From positions 262,057 through 326,056 of the forward strand of contig NZ_CP017921.1 of assembly GCF_001889405.1 (NCBI RefSeq): a DNA stretch of 64,000 nucleotides, written 5' to 3'. The position numbers and the translations under genes were made by a program. The stretch is from Methanohalophilus halophilus (GTDB lineage: Archaea; Halobacteriota; Methanosarcinia; Methanosarcinales; Methanosarcinaceae). Below the pieces are notes generated by a model. That model was given only the letters and a program-made list of their open reading frames with translations. It searched no databases and was not told the DNA's origin. Shown here one piece after another: positions 9,772 through 18,372 of this stretch; position 1 is the first letter of the stretch; every line of letters begins with the position of its first letter.

Positions 9772-10194
9772 ATGATCAATCATGATGAAATATTTGATAC
9801 AGTTATAAAGTATGTTACTTTTTCCGTCCTTTATATACTAATAGTAGCAATAATTGTTGGGTTACTAAAAATTATATATAATGTCGGATATATTATATAT
9901 GAACTTCTTGGCGGCAATTTCATCCATATAAATTTCATCGACGTAGTTGTTGGCGTTCTTACAATTTTTATTCTTATTGACCTTTTCAAAACTTTCGTTG
10001 ATTATCGTGAGCATAAACGAATCAGAATTGTCTATATAACGGATGCTACTATTTTGATAGTTATGCGTGAACTAGCAGCTGGAATTTATGTAAATCGAAT
10101 CCAATATGAATTTATTTTAAGTTTATCAATCTTACTACTCGTATTGGGCCTGATAAGAATTCTAGTTATAAAATATCCTGCTGATAAAGTATAA
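9772..10194 (+). CDS. PsiE-like membrane protein
   Basis: About 140 residues from the ATG at 9772, preceded by AAAGGG. An in-frame TTG at 9751 is less likely. Four hydrophobic segments are visible at about residues 15-37, 52-74, 88-108 and 114-132. The layout, and the loop LFKTFVDYREHKRIRIVYITDATILIVMREL (read in parts), match the phosphate-starvation-inducible PsiE family (Pfam PF06146). Its biochemical role is unknown. The gene is much richer in A+T than its neighbours and stands alone, consistent with acquisition from elsewhere or weak expression. Confidence 0.75.
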   Translation: MINHDEIFDTVIKYVTFSVLYILIVAIIVGLLKIIYNVGYIIYELLGGNFIHINFIDVVVGVLTIFILIDLFKTFVDYREHKRIRIVYITDATILIVMRELAAGIYVNRIQYEFILSLSILLLVLGLIRILVIKYPADKV

Positions 10195-10575
10195 GCTTCT
10201 GTCCTTGTTATTTGCAGTCCATTAACAAGTATAGGCCTTTTGATATAATGTTTCACAGAATAGCAAATAATAAATTCTAAGAAGGTTTTTAAATTTCTTT
10301 ACCTAATAAGAGTGGCCATTTTGCTTAAAACGATTCTCTTGAAAGGACCATTAACAATTAAGTACTGTATGTCAATTACACCCACCTGACAAAGGTGCCT
10401 TTAAGCAAGAAAAACATAAAATTAATTGCCACGACAATTATAATATAACATTTACCCCCATGAGCAGGATTGAAACTCTGGGAAGAGGAACCACTCATGG
10501 ATGTGCTTTTGGTCAAAATTCAATATCCACCAAAACAAGGACTTAAAGCACATTAAACCAATTCAGGAAATAACC
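10195..10575. other. Intergenic region with nested inverted repeats, possible structured RNA
   Basis: No gene is seen in these 381 bases. TTGCTTAAA (10321-10329) is complementary to TTTAAGCAA (10400-10408), and between them CACCT/AGGTG (10383-10387, 10393-10397) forms a small hairpin. Further on, CCATGAG (10458-10464) pairs with CTCATGG (10494-10500). A TATA-like stretch (TTATAATATAAC) near 10438-10449 could drive the downstream cupin gene. Whether the repeats fold as RNA or bind a protein cannot be told. Confidence 0.35.
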
Positions 10576-11085
10576 ATGACCAACGCTGATGAAATCATAA
10601 AATATCTTGATATGAATGAACACCCCGAAGGTGGGTATTTTAAAGAAACTTACAGATCCGGAGAAACGATCAAACACAAATACCTACCAGACAGATTTAC
10701 TCTGGATCATGTGTTTTCCACGGCAATCTACTTTTTATTAAAGCAAGGTGAATTTTCAGCACTTCACACAATAAAACAGGAAGAAATCTGGCATTTTTAC
10801 AGCGGGGCGCCTATTGACATACATATGATACTTCCAGATGGTGTTTATGAATCGATCCATCTTGGAAACGACATATTAAACGGTGAAGTACCACAGGGTG
10901 TTGTCCCTGCAGGTTCAGTCTTTGGTGCAACAGTGTGTGACAGTACCAAACATGACTATTCACTTGTGGGATGTACGGTCGCACCGGGTTTTGAATTTGA
11001 GGACTTTGCACTCCATAAGAAAGATGAATTACTTGAAAGATTTCCCCATCACAGGGAGTTAATTGAATCATTGACAAGAGAATAA
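10576..11085 (+). CDS. Cupin-domain protein (DUF985 family)
   Basis: About 169 residues from the ATG at 10576 (MTNADEIIKYLDMNEHPEGG). The upstream codons of the open frame do not look like family sequence. Motifs HPEGGYFKETYRS, STAIYFLL and EIWHFYSGAP, and the pair VPAGSVFGA / YSLVGCTVAPGFEFEDF, are characteristic of the DUF985 cupins, which have a conserved metal-free or metal-binding pocket and no settled substrate. The protein is soluble. It stands alone; the following MoxR gene begins 73 bases later, after a new promoter-like region. Confidence 0.85.
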   Translation: MTNADEIIKYLDMNEHPEGGYFKETYRSGETIKHKYLPDRFTLDHVFSTAIYFLLKQGEFSALHTIKQEEIWHFYSGAPIDIHMILPDGVYESIHLGNDILNGEVPQGVVPAGSVFGATVCDSTKHDYSLVGCTVAPGFEFEDFALHKKDELLERFPHHRELIESLTRE

Positions 11086-11158
11086 TATTCTTAAAATGAT
11101 CAAATAAACATACTCAACTTCCCACTACCTACATATAAATGAGAATACAGACATAAAC

Positions 11159-11992
11159 ATGGACACGATGAAAAAGATCAATTACCAGGAGCAGCCTGTT
11201 GAAGAATACGTCATCAGGGAAGAGCCTTATTACGTTCCTGTAAAAGATGAAGTTGAAATATTCACCGCTGCTTACGAAAACAATCTGCCTGTCAACCTGA
11301 AAGGACCTACAGGTTGCGGGAAAACCCGGTTCATGGAATATATGGCATACAAATTAGAATGCCCACTTATTACAATAGCCTGCCATGAAGACCTTACAGC
11401 CAGTGACCTTATAGGGCGATTCCTCATAAAAGGCGAATCTACCGAATGGAATGATGGACCCCTTACAAAAGCGGTAAGAAACGGTGCCATCTGTTACCTG
11501 GATGAATTCGTGGAAGCCAGGATGGACACAAGGGTTGTCATACACCCCCTCACTGACGACAGGCGGGTAATGCCAATTGATAAACTGGGAATAATACTTC
11601 ATGCCCCTCCGGAGTTCATGTTAACTATTTCCTACAATCCTGGCTACCAGAGTGTCTTGAAAGACCTCAAACAGAGCACCCGGCAGAGATTTGTTGCCAT
11701 AGATTTCGATTACCCGCCTGCAGACATTGAGTATGAAATCGTGGCACATGAGAGCGGAATTGATATGGAAGACGCCCGGACTCTTGTGGAAATCGGTCAG
11801 AAAATCAGGAACTTCAAGCAACACGGGCTTGAAGAGGGAGTCAGTACACGCCTCTTAATCTATGCAGGCATGCTTATGCGCTCTGGCATTGAACAAAAAG
11901 AGGCTTGCAGGGCGGCAATGATCAAGCCTATAACTGATGATCATGAGCTCCAGAAAAGCATTGATGAAATAATATCCGCTATTGTGGAGTGA
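11159..11992 (+). CDS. MoxR-type AAA+ ATPase (CbbQ/NorQ-like)
   Basis: A 277-residue AAA+ ATPase. Walker A is [12 protein letters not shown] near residue 44, Walker B is [11 protein letters not shown] near 110, sensor 1 lies in [11 protein letters not shown], and the CbbQ/NorQ C-terminal lid follows ([17 protein letters not shown]). Such ATPases pair with a VWA-domain protein to insert metal or remodel a target complex. The adjacent gene encodes exactly such a partner. The two frames overlap or abut (stop at 11992, next start TTG at 12000 or 11982), so they form one operon. Confidence 0.93.
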   Translation: MDTMKKINYQEQPVEEYVIREEPYYVPVKDEVEIFTAAYENNLPVNLKGPTGCGKTRFMEYMAYKLECPLITIACHEDLTASDLIGRFLIKGESTEWNDGPLTKAVRNGAICYLDEFVEARMDTRVVIHPLTDDRRVMPIDKLGIILHAPPEFMLTISYNPGYQSVLKDLKQSTRQRFVAIDFDYPPADIEYEIVAHESGIDMEDARTLVEIGQKIRNFKQHGLEEGVSTRLLIYAGMLMRSGIEQKEACRAAMIKPITDDHELQKSIDEIISAIVE

Positions 11993-11999
11993 GGGACTA

Positions 12000-14972
12000 T
12001 TGCCTGCAGATAAGGAAAATATTGCAATCCGGAATAAGAGGGTCGCAAATACATACGAGGGAGCAAAAAAAGAATTAATACCCCTGATGGATGAAGAAAT
12101 TTTTCATTTATGGCAATCAGTGATAAATATTGTAGCTGAAAAGGAAACAAAATGTGCCATCAAATTCATCCGGAAAACAAAAAAAGTCTTCCCGGTAATT
12201 CCCCCCTCTCAACGTCTACAACTACTTCTCGCAACACAAAGGTTTGCTGCTAAATATCCCCGCACATCCCTCGTCTTCTTTAGTGATGCTCCTCTTGCAA
12301 TAGCCAGTCTTGATAAAGCAGGTTTTGAGAAATGGGAAACTACAGCATCAAAACTGGTCGAAAAGGAAGAGGATATCGCAATAATATTTATCCAAAAGAC
12401 ATCCAGATTACTAAATGATTTCGAGCTGGATGAGATACTGGATTGGATCGAGAGAGGTTGCCAACTTTTCTCGACAAGGCCAGAAGCTGTGCAATTGTTT
12501 TTTGAAGGAATATTCACCGGACTTGCAAATCACACGAGGAAAACCAGCAGAAAACAGAGAAACTGTTTGCTTGAAAAGGGTTTCAAACTTGCACTTACAA
12601 ATCATAGGTGTGTGCAAAGCTATTTTGAAAATGCCCCTCCTGTTATCATAGAACTTACAAAGGATGATTTTAAAAAATGGACCAGCACCGGCGAGAAAAT
12701 AGCGGAAAGAAGTACATTTTATGGCAGGGAATATTACAATAATTCCTATACCACTCTGAAAAGAATAAAACCTGTATTCTATGATTTAATCTTTGATAAT
12801 GCACAATCCCTGCTGGAAAAAGAGCAATTGATTGCAGGAATTTATTTTTCAAAACTTCGGGAAATCCTGCTCAATATCCATCCTGAAGAACTAAAACCCT
12901 GGGTAAGCACCGGTATTAAATTATTTGAAAGAGACCGGGAAATAGCAATACAGTATTTCCGCAATTCACCCATCCTGCTTCAGGACCTGGAAATAACCGA
13001 ACTTGAAGAATGGGCAATGAAAGGCCTGGAGATTTTTGAAAATGATTCTGCTGGCGCAGGATTGTATTTCTCCCTTAAATCGGGAAATTCCAGAGAATTC
13101 ATAGAATATTTGATGAGCGGAGTTGCTCTTAAAAGGGTTACCAAAGTCCTGACATATTATGCATTAGGCATCTCAGGAATAAATTTTAACATCCGTTCCA
13201 GGAATCTCCTGCCAAAAGACCATGTAAATTCCATACAACCTGTAGTTTCCGGAAAAACCATCTACCTTGTACCAACAATGAAAGGGTACGGGGATTTTGA
13301 AGATAACTTCATGATCTACAAGTTAAGTGTTATGCATGAAGTAGGGCATCAGAAATTTGGCACCACAGAATATGCAACAAAAGCAATCCTGTCACTATTA
13401 AACAAAACATCAATAAACATTAATTCTACACCTCTGGAAAAAATTATTGGTTCTGTAGATGACAGGGAAAACACGGTCAGTCTTCAAGATGTAATCAGCC
13501 TGTTTCCGGAACCATCTATTGCAACAGATATCATGGGAATTGTAGAAGATGCCAGAATAGAATATATGACAACACATGTTTACAGGGGTCTGCGCCGGGA
13601 TTTTGAAAAAGTCAGGGAAAAGATGGTCAAAAACAGGAAAGTACCACAAAATGGGAGTGGAAAATTCATGGAAGCCTTTCTTTTATCATCTGTGGGCCAT
13701 GAGCCATCATTCGTAGTTGATGAATTCCTAAAAATTCTTCTGGAAAAAGCCAGGATTCTCCTGGACTTGAGAATCTTCCAGCCAAAATCTTCCACTCTTG
13801 ACTCTCTGGAAGTTACATTTGAAATATACGAAATGCTTGAAAAAAATAACCTTACTGAAAATTCCCAACAGTATACTAGCGTGCAAAACCTTGAGTACCG
13901 GGGTGTCGGGGCCGGGTTACATTCTGGAAAAGAGATAGATGGGGATACAGGGAAAACATTAGAACGGTTTATACCCCTGACAGAATTAGAACTTGATGAA
14001 AAGGAGATTACACAAGAAAACACTCAGGCAGGACCAAAGTGTGCCCTGGCAAAAAAATGGGAGGTACTTAGCAGTTTTACCTACGATGAGTGGGACAGCA
14101 GGTTGAGGGATTACAAATCCAGATGGAGTACCGTCTATGAAGTCTGTCCGGCGGGTAGACCGACCGATTTTTATCGGGACACCCTACAAAACTACATCCA
14201 TGAAATTTCACTAATAAAACGTATATTCAGGATGATGAAACCGGTTTCCTTTCGTAAATTAAGAAGACAAAACGAGGGGGATGAAATCGATTTTGATGCG
14301 ATTACCGAAGCTTTCACAGATAGAAAATGTGGTATAAATCCCACTGAACGCCTCTATATACGCCGGGATAAGCGCGAGAGGGATGTTGCCACCCTTTTTC
14401 TTGTTGACATAAGTGCATCCACCAGCAAAAAACTGGATAATAACAAAAGCATACTGGATGTAGAAAAAGAGGCACTTGTACTGATGGTAGAGGCCCTGGA
14501 AAGCATTGGGGATAAATATGCAATCTATGCTTTTTCCGGCGATACCAGAAATGATGTGGAATACTATACCATAAAAGATTTCAGGGAAGTTTTTTCAGAA
14601 AATATTGAATGTAAAATCGATGCACTGGAACCTGCAGATAACACCCGTCTGGGCCCTGTAATCAGGCATTCCATAACAAAGCTGAAAGGAATCGATGCGA
14701 AAATTAAACTTTTGATATTATTGTCTGACGGGGAACCATATGATTTTGGGGTTGGCGACGGGAAATACGATGGAGAAGTAGCAATTGAAGATACGAAAAT
14801 GGCAATTCAGGAAGGAAAAGCCCTTGGAATGCACTTTTTCTGTATAACTGTCGATTCAAAAGCAAGCGATTATATGCATTCAATATTTTCCGATGTGGGA
14901 TATACCATCATTGATAATGCAACTACACTTCCAGAAAAACTTCCTATGCTCTATAACAGGCTTACGACCTGA
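12000..14972 (+). CDS. NorD/CbbO-like VWA protein with helical repeats and HExxH motif
   Basis: About 990 residues. The TTG at 12000, preceded by GAGGG, is the best start; a TTG at 11982 in the same frame is the alternative. Residues 1-380 are degenerate helical repeats of about 40 residues around the pattern W..G..LFE.D...A..YF..S...L. Residues 440-450 carry HEVGH, followed about 70 residues later by EDARIEYM, an HExxH plus acidic helix arrangement. The C-terminal domain is VWA with MIDAS residues DISASTS at about 803 and a SDGEP loop. With the MoxR ATPase it should form a NorQ/NorD-type activation machine. The target is unknown. Confidence 0.85.
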   Translation: MPADKENIAIRNKRVANTYEGAKKELIPLMDEEIFHLWQSVINIVAEKETKCAIKFIRKTKKVFPVIPPSQRLQLLLATQRFAAKYPRTSLVFFSDAPLAIASLDKAGFEKWETTASKLVEKEEDIAIIFIQKTSRLLNDFELDEILDWIERGCQLFSTRPEAVQLFFEGIFTGLANHTRKTSRKQRNCLLEKGFKLALTNHRCVQSYFENAPPVIIELTKDDFKKWTSTGEKIAERSTFYGREYYNNSYTTLKRIKPVFYDLIFDNAQSLLEKEQLIAGIYFSKLREILLNIHPEELKPWVSTGIKLFERDREIAIQYFRNSPILLQDLEITELEEWAMKGLEIFENDSAGAGLYFSLKSGNSREFIEYLMSGVALKRVTKVLTYYALGISGINFNIRSRNLLPKDHVNSIQPVVSGKTIYLVPTMKGYGDFEDNFMIYKLSVMHEVGHQKFGTTEYATKAILSLLNKTSININSTPLEKIIGSVDDRENTVSLQDVISLFPEPSIATDIMGIVEDARIEYMTTHVYRGLRRDFEKVREKMVKNRKVPQNGSGKFMEAFLLSSVGHEPSFVVDEFLKILLEKARILLDLRIFQPKSSTLDSLEVTFEIYEMLEKNNLTENSQQYTSVQNLEYRGVGAGLHSGKEIDGDTGKTLERFIPLTELELDEKEITQENTQAGPKCALAKKWEVLSSFTYDEWDSRLRDYKSRWSTVYEVCPAGRPTDFYRDTLQNYIHEISLIKRIFRMMKPVSFRKLRRQNEGDEIDFDAITEAFTDRKCGINPTERLYIRRDKRERDVATLFLVDISASTSKKLDNNKSILDVEKEALVLMVEALESIGDKYAIYAFSGDTRNDVEYYTIKDFREVFSENIECKIDALEPADNTRLGPVIRHSITKLKGIDAKIKLLILLSDGEPYDFGVGDGKYDGEVAIEDTKMAIQEGKALGMHFFCITVDSKASDYMHSIFSDVGYTIIDNATTLPEKLPMLYNRLTT

Positions 14973-14977
14973 TCAAT

Positions 14978-15571
14978 TCAAAGACGGTTTTCTTTTTCAG
15001 AAATAATTTTCCTCAACATCTTCACAACTTGTGGTTCATCTTTTTGCGGTCTCAAAAATACAGCCAACAATGCAATTAATATCAAAGCGTAGTCTGACAA
15101 TCCGTATAACAGTTCAGGAGGGTTGGCATAATCGTAAGTGCAATCAGACACATGAGCTGCATTGACATCCAGTCCATAATACATATGTTCCTCATCCGAG
15201 CCAATCATGCAAAAACCACACGATACATAGAACCGGCCAGCAGCGTAATGGTGTGGAGATCTATAGGAGGTAGTCACATAAACACGGCTGTATCCCTTAT
15301 GGCGGGCATGCTCAATGATGCAATTGACCAATCTGTGGCCGTGCCCCCTGTTCTGCTGGCGGGAAAAAAGAAGCAATATATAGATAGCATCCCTGGCATC
15401 ATATGCATAAGCAACAGCACTTCCCCATGAAAAACGGCGGGAATGCATTGCAAATTCGCAGTCATGGAAATAATCCAGCAGTGAGAAACTGTCATAGATT
15501 GCCCGGGAAGCATCGATGGCCTCCTTGCAACAGGCCACTCGGCCTAGGTCCCTCTCTTCGTCTGAACGCAT
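14978..15571 (-). CDS. GNAT-family acetyltransferase with C-terminal membrane helix
   Basis: A 197-residue protein. The middle has the GNAT acetyl-CoA loop (QQNRGHGHRLVNCIIEHA, near residue 71) followed by SRVYVTTSYRS and YAAGRFYVSCGFCMIG, typical of the fold. After the catalytic domain a hydrophobic stretch (LLYGLSDYALILIALLAVFL) is followed by a charged tail, suggesting membrane attachment. The substrate is unknown. It is convergent with the VWA gene (5 bases between stops) and is not obviously linked to the following operon. Confidence 0.8.
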   Translation of the reverse strand: MRSDEERDLGRVACCKEAIDASRAIYDSFSLLDYFHDCEFAMHSRRFSWGSAVAYAYDARDAIYILLLFSRQQNRGHGHRLVNCIIEHARHKGYSRVYVTTSYRSPHHYAAGRFYVSCGFCMIGSDEEHMYYGLDVNAAHVSDCTYDYANPPELLYGLSDYALILIALLAVFLRPQKDEPQVVKMLRKIISEKENRL

Positions 15572-15676
15572 AAAACACCTTAAAGGAAATCAGGAAGGTC
15601 GCAAGTATAAATGTTATGGTGGAAAAGCAAAATTGAAGTGAAAAAAGAAAGAAGGAAAACAGGAAAGTGCGGGAAA

Positions 15677-16042
15677 TTATTCCCCTATATCCTCCGAAGC
15701 CCTGCCAAGAGCTTTCAGGAATTCAATGGCTATCCCCAGCCCTTTCTGGAAATCCTCATCCCCCATCTCACGAAGTGCGCCATACATCCCCACCTTTGGA
15801 GGGTTCATCAAAGCCCTATCCAGACCCGGATCCTGCATACTCCTTTCCATTACATCCACAAGATCGGTACTGGCAACCCCGTTGAGCAGTTTTAACATGG
15901 GAGTCATCACATTCGCAACGCCGTGGATCGTCTCATCATTTAAGTAACTCTGCATGATACGGGCAGTCCTGACAATATCCAGGAAGGCGTCGATGTCTGC
16001 CTGTGTCATTCCTATATTAACATTCTCTATATCTTCAGCCAT
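15677..16042 (-). CDS. DUF1641 protein, partner of SQR-like flavoprotein
   Basis: About 121 residues from the ATG at 16042. GAGGTGAT just upstream is the ribosome binding site, which makes the overlapping GTG at 16051 unlikely as a start. Mostly helical, with the family motif MTPMLKLLNGVASTDLVDVMER and a C-terminal KGLGIAIEFLKALG. DUF1641 proteins are typically encoded beside sulfide:quinone-reductase-like flavoproteins or formate dehydrogenases, as here. The 10-base gap to the SQR-like gene shows co-translation. No enzymatic activity is assigned. Confidence 0.85.
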   Translation of the reverse strand: MAEDIENVNIGMTQADIDAFLDIVRTARIMQSYLNDETIHGVANVMTPMLKLLNGVASTDLVDVMERSMQDPGLDRALMNPPKVGMYGALREMGDEDFQKGLGIAIEFLKALGRASEDIGE

Positions 16043-16052
16043 ACCAATCACC

Positions 16053-17243
16053 TCACATCAATGCCTTAATACTCATGTCCCAGTGCAGGTAGTAATACAT
16101 CCGGTACAGATACCAGCCAAGCTGGGTGGTATCGAACGACTGGGGTGGGTTCTTGTAACTCCAGGTTGCAATGTATGCCCTACCGGTATGGGCATCAGAG
16201 GCCATGTCCGTAATTATCGGGCAACCGGTCTCACCCTTGTACTTCGATTTGATATTGTTGCCATTGATCGTATTGATCAGATTATGAGATACAACCTGCG
16301 CCTGATAGTGTGCACCAATTCCTGTTTTAAGGATGTCAGCCGGACCATTGTCCCCCACAATATACACATTATCCTTGTCCCCTACCGGACCGCGATATTG
16401 TAATGTTGTTTTATCCGCGGGGATCCACCCTTTCTCATCTGTAATACCCGAATCCAGTACAGCCTGTTGTGGCTTATGGGGAGGAACTGTGATAAGCAGG
16501 TCATAGTTTTCCTGCCTGCCGTCGGTAGATTCAACCGTCTTGTTTGAAGCATCAACCTTGCCAAGCTGGAATTGCCTGATGGCCTCAATTCCTTTTTCTT
16601 CAAGGCGACCGGTAACCAGTTTGTTAAACTCCGGCGGACCTATTGGTTCCATGGGCCAGAGAAGCGTCAGTTGCACATCATCCCTGATATTGCGTATATC
16701 TCTCAGGTAACTCTCCAGCAAAAAGGAGAATTTTACCGGCGCACCGGGACAGGGTATAGGCATCCTGGAAACTGAAACCACTATCCTGCCACCTTTGAAA
16801 TTGCGGATAAGCTCCCCGACTTCCAGGGCATCTTCCATAGATGTATAGAATGTATTTAGATCATCTTCAAGACCCTCCACACCGGAAGCATCCGGTCTTG
16901 CCCCCATTGCAATCACAAGATGATCATAGGAATACTTTGTACCGGATTTGACCGTTATCTGCTGTCTGTTCAGGTCAATACCCATGACTTCACCCCGGTC
17001 ACCAAAACGACTCTTAATCCTGGGACTCAGTGATTCTTTCCTGGGCCTGACCAGGTCTTCAGGAGTGTATAAGCCAAAGGGCAGAAAAGTAAAACCACCC
17101 TGGTTGATCCCCATATCGTTCCTGTCAAGCACTGTAATTTCAAGTTCATCCTTTGCAATTTTGTGCCTGAACTCACGGGCCAGTGTGTTTGCAATCACCG
17201 CACCCGCATAACCGGCTCCAAGTATCAGTACTCTCTCTTTCAT
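16053..17243 (-). CDS. Sulfide:quinone oxidoreductase-like FAD/NAD-dependent flavoprotein
   Basis: A 396-residue two-dinucleotide-fold flavoprotein starting at ATG 17243 (MKERVLILGAGYAGAVIANT); the frame extends upstream but that part lacks family features. FAD motif GAGYAG at residues 9-14, second motif AMGARPD, and GDNGP near residue 310. Cysteines in MPIPCPGAP and GETGCPIIT resemble some of the redox cysteines of SQR-type proteins. The C-terminus (LGWYLYRMYYYLHWDMSIKALM) is an aromatic amphipathic helix as used by SQR to enter the membrane. It probably passes electrons from sulfide or a thiol to methanophenazine, which is inference. It is followed by DUF1641. Confidence 0.82.
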   Translation of the reverse strand: MKERVLILGAGYAGAVIANTLAREFRHKIAKDELEITVLDRNDMGINQGGFTFLPFGLYTPEDLVRPRKESLSPRIKSRFGDRGEVMGIDLNRQQITVKSGTKYSYDHLVIAMGARPDASGVEGLEDDLNTFYTSMEDALEVGELIRNFKGGRIVVSVSRMPIPCPGAPVKFSFLLESYLRDIRNIRDDVQLTLLWPMEPIGPPEFNKLVTGRLEEKGIEAIRQFQLGKVDASNKTVESTDGRQENYDLLITVPPHKPQQAVLDSGITDEKGWIPADKTTLQYRGPVGDKDNVYIVGDNGPADILKTGIGAHYQAQVVSHNLINTINGNNIKSKYKGETGCPIITDMASDAHTGRAYIATWSYKNPPQSFDTTQLGWYLYRMYYYLHWDMSIKALM

Positions 17244-17467
17244 GACAATCGCCTGTTGCAATATTATTACAGTACTGATATTGGATGCCAGTCCTATATA
17301 AATCAAATTAAGTACGGCTACTGTAACAAGAATATTAGAAGTACTGCAACCTGAATAGGAAAAAGTCCGTAACGGCGTTAATCGCCCCTTTTCGGGAAAA
17401 CACCCATAAGCAGATAGCACCGCAAATAATGAATAGGCAGGTTCCAAATATTAATATAGTGAACAAT

Positions 17468-17656
17468 ATGCCACCTGAAAAAGGAATATTCCAGATAATA
17501 GTGTTAATCACTACAGTAATAATATATGTTGCAACAGTTAACCTGATTTTTCAAATGGCGGGTGGAACTATTCCTATTTATGCACCCGGGACCCTGGTTG
17601 TAGCATTGCTGGGTTATGTACTTGGAACGTACCTTTACTCGAAAATATATGAATGA
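17468..17656 (+). CDS. Small two-helix membrane protein
   Basis: 62 residues from ATG 17468 (MPPEKGIFQ), or 75 residues from an in-frame ATG at 17429. Two hydrophobic segments (IIVLITTVIIYVATVNLIF and YAPGTLVVALLGYVLGTYLY) form a helical hairpin with short termini. No family is recognised. It is 57 bases upstream of the universal stress protein on the same strand, but that gene has its own promoter. A TATA-like element at 17451-17458 would start transcription after ATG 17468, so the start remains doubtful. Confidence 0.55.
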   Translation: MPPEKGIFQIIVLITTVIIYVATVNLIFQMAGGTIPIYAPGTLVVALLGYVLGTYLYSKIYE

Positions 17657-17663
17657 GAAGCCT

Positions 17664-17682
17664 TTCCAAATGTTAATATAAT
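17664..17682 (+). promoter_or_regulatory. Promoter of the universal stress protein gene
   Basis: TTCCAAAT precedes the TATA box TTAATATA (17673-17680). The box centre is about 25 bases before the predicted transcript start near 17701, leaving a short leader with GGGG before ATG 17714. An almost identical element (17 of 19 positions) stands at 17442-17460. Confidence 0.5.
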
Positions 17683-17713
17683 CTATCTTCATTATTATGT
17701 AGTGGGGAATTTA

Positions 17714-18154
17714 ATGAATAATGTAAAAAAGATTTTAATTGCAACAGATGGCTCTGAACATTCCAAAAAGGCAGCATCCGAAGGAATAGGTCTGGCAAAA
17801 ACCTATGGAGCAAAGGTATTTGCAGTATACGTAATGAAAGAACTTTCATCAAAAACCCTTCCTTATGGAGCAAAAATCACAAATTTTGACATCCCCCACG
17901 AAGACATAAAGAGGGAAGGACAGGAAGCCCTTCAGTATGTGGAAGAACTGGGAGACCCTCAAGGAGTAGCGGTTGATACAGCTCTTTTGACAGGGAATCC
18001 TGCAGAGGAAATACTGGATTTTGCAAAAGAAAATGAAATAGACATAATCGTTATGGGCTCACTGGGACGCACAGGCCTGGAGCGCTATCTGATGGGAAGC
18101 GTTTCTGAAAAGGTCCTAAGACATGCAAAAACTGCGGTAATGGTAATCCCTTGA
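17714..18154 (+). CDS. Universal stress protein (UspA family)
   Basis: About 146 residues from ATG 17714 (MNNVKKILIATDGSEHSKKA), preceded by GTGGGG; a GTG at 17702 would put the start before the ribosome site. The ATP-binding UspA pattern is complete: the N-terminal DGSEHS, then the glycine-rich MGSLGRTGLERYLMGSVSEKVLRHA near residues 115-140 (G2xG9xGS/T type). It probably binds ATP and acts in stress survival as a soluble dimer. Its target is unknown. It has its own promoter (17664-17682). Confidence 0.93.
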   Translation: MNNVKKILIATDGSEHSKKAASEGIGLAKTYGAKVFAVYVMKELSSKTLPYGAKITNFDIPHEDIKREGQEALQYVEELGDPQGVAVDTALLTGNPAEEILDFAKENEIDIIVMGSLGRTGLERYLMGSVSEKVLRHAKTAVMVIP

Positions 18155-18156
18155 AA

Positions 18157-18363
18157 TTATTCAAGGGATTCCAGTGCTTTTCTCAACATATCTGTTGATT
18201 GTTCCATTTCAGAAGAGGCTGCAGAAACGTATTCTGCAGCCTGCTGGAATCCCGCATCCTCAAGCTGGGGAATCCATTTTTCAAAACTATCACAATGATT
18301 TTCGTTGTGCTCTATCCAATGCCCAAGCAAATGTTTCAGTTTATCCCTGTTTATTTCTTCCAT
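18157..18363 (-). CDS. Small helical protein of unknown function
   Basis: 68 residues, soluble and almost wholly helical: MEEINRDKLKHLLGHWIEH is followed by two more amphipathic helices. A run HWIEHNENHC offers histidines and a cysteine that could bind metal. I do not recognise a characterised family, although similar short acidic helical proteins are common in methanogens. It lies 9 bases downstream of the leuC-type gene, same strand, so the two are probably co-transcribed. Its stop is convergent with the universal stress gene (2 bases between). Confidence 0.65.
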   Translation of the reverse strand: MEEINRDKLKHLLGHWIEHNENHCDSFEKWIPQLEDAGFQQAAEYVSAASSEMEQSTDMLRKALESLE

Positions 18364-18372
18364 TGTACCATC

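Noticed and set aside
10468-10476. GATTGAAAC, which resembles the end of CRISPR repeats
   Set aside because: Only one copy is present, with no regular spacing and no cas genes in the window.
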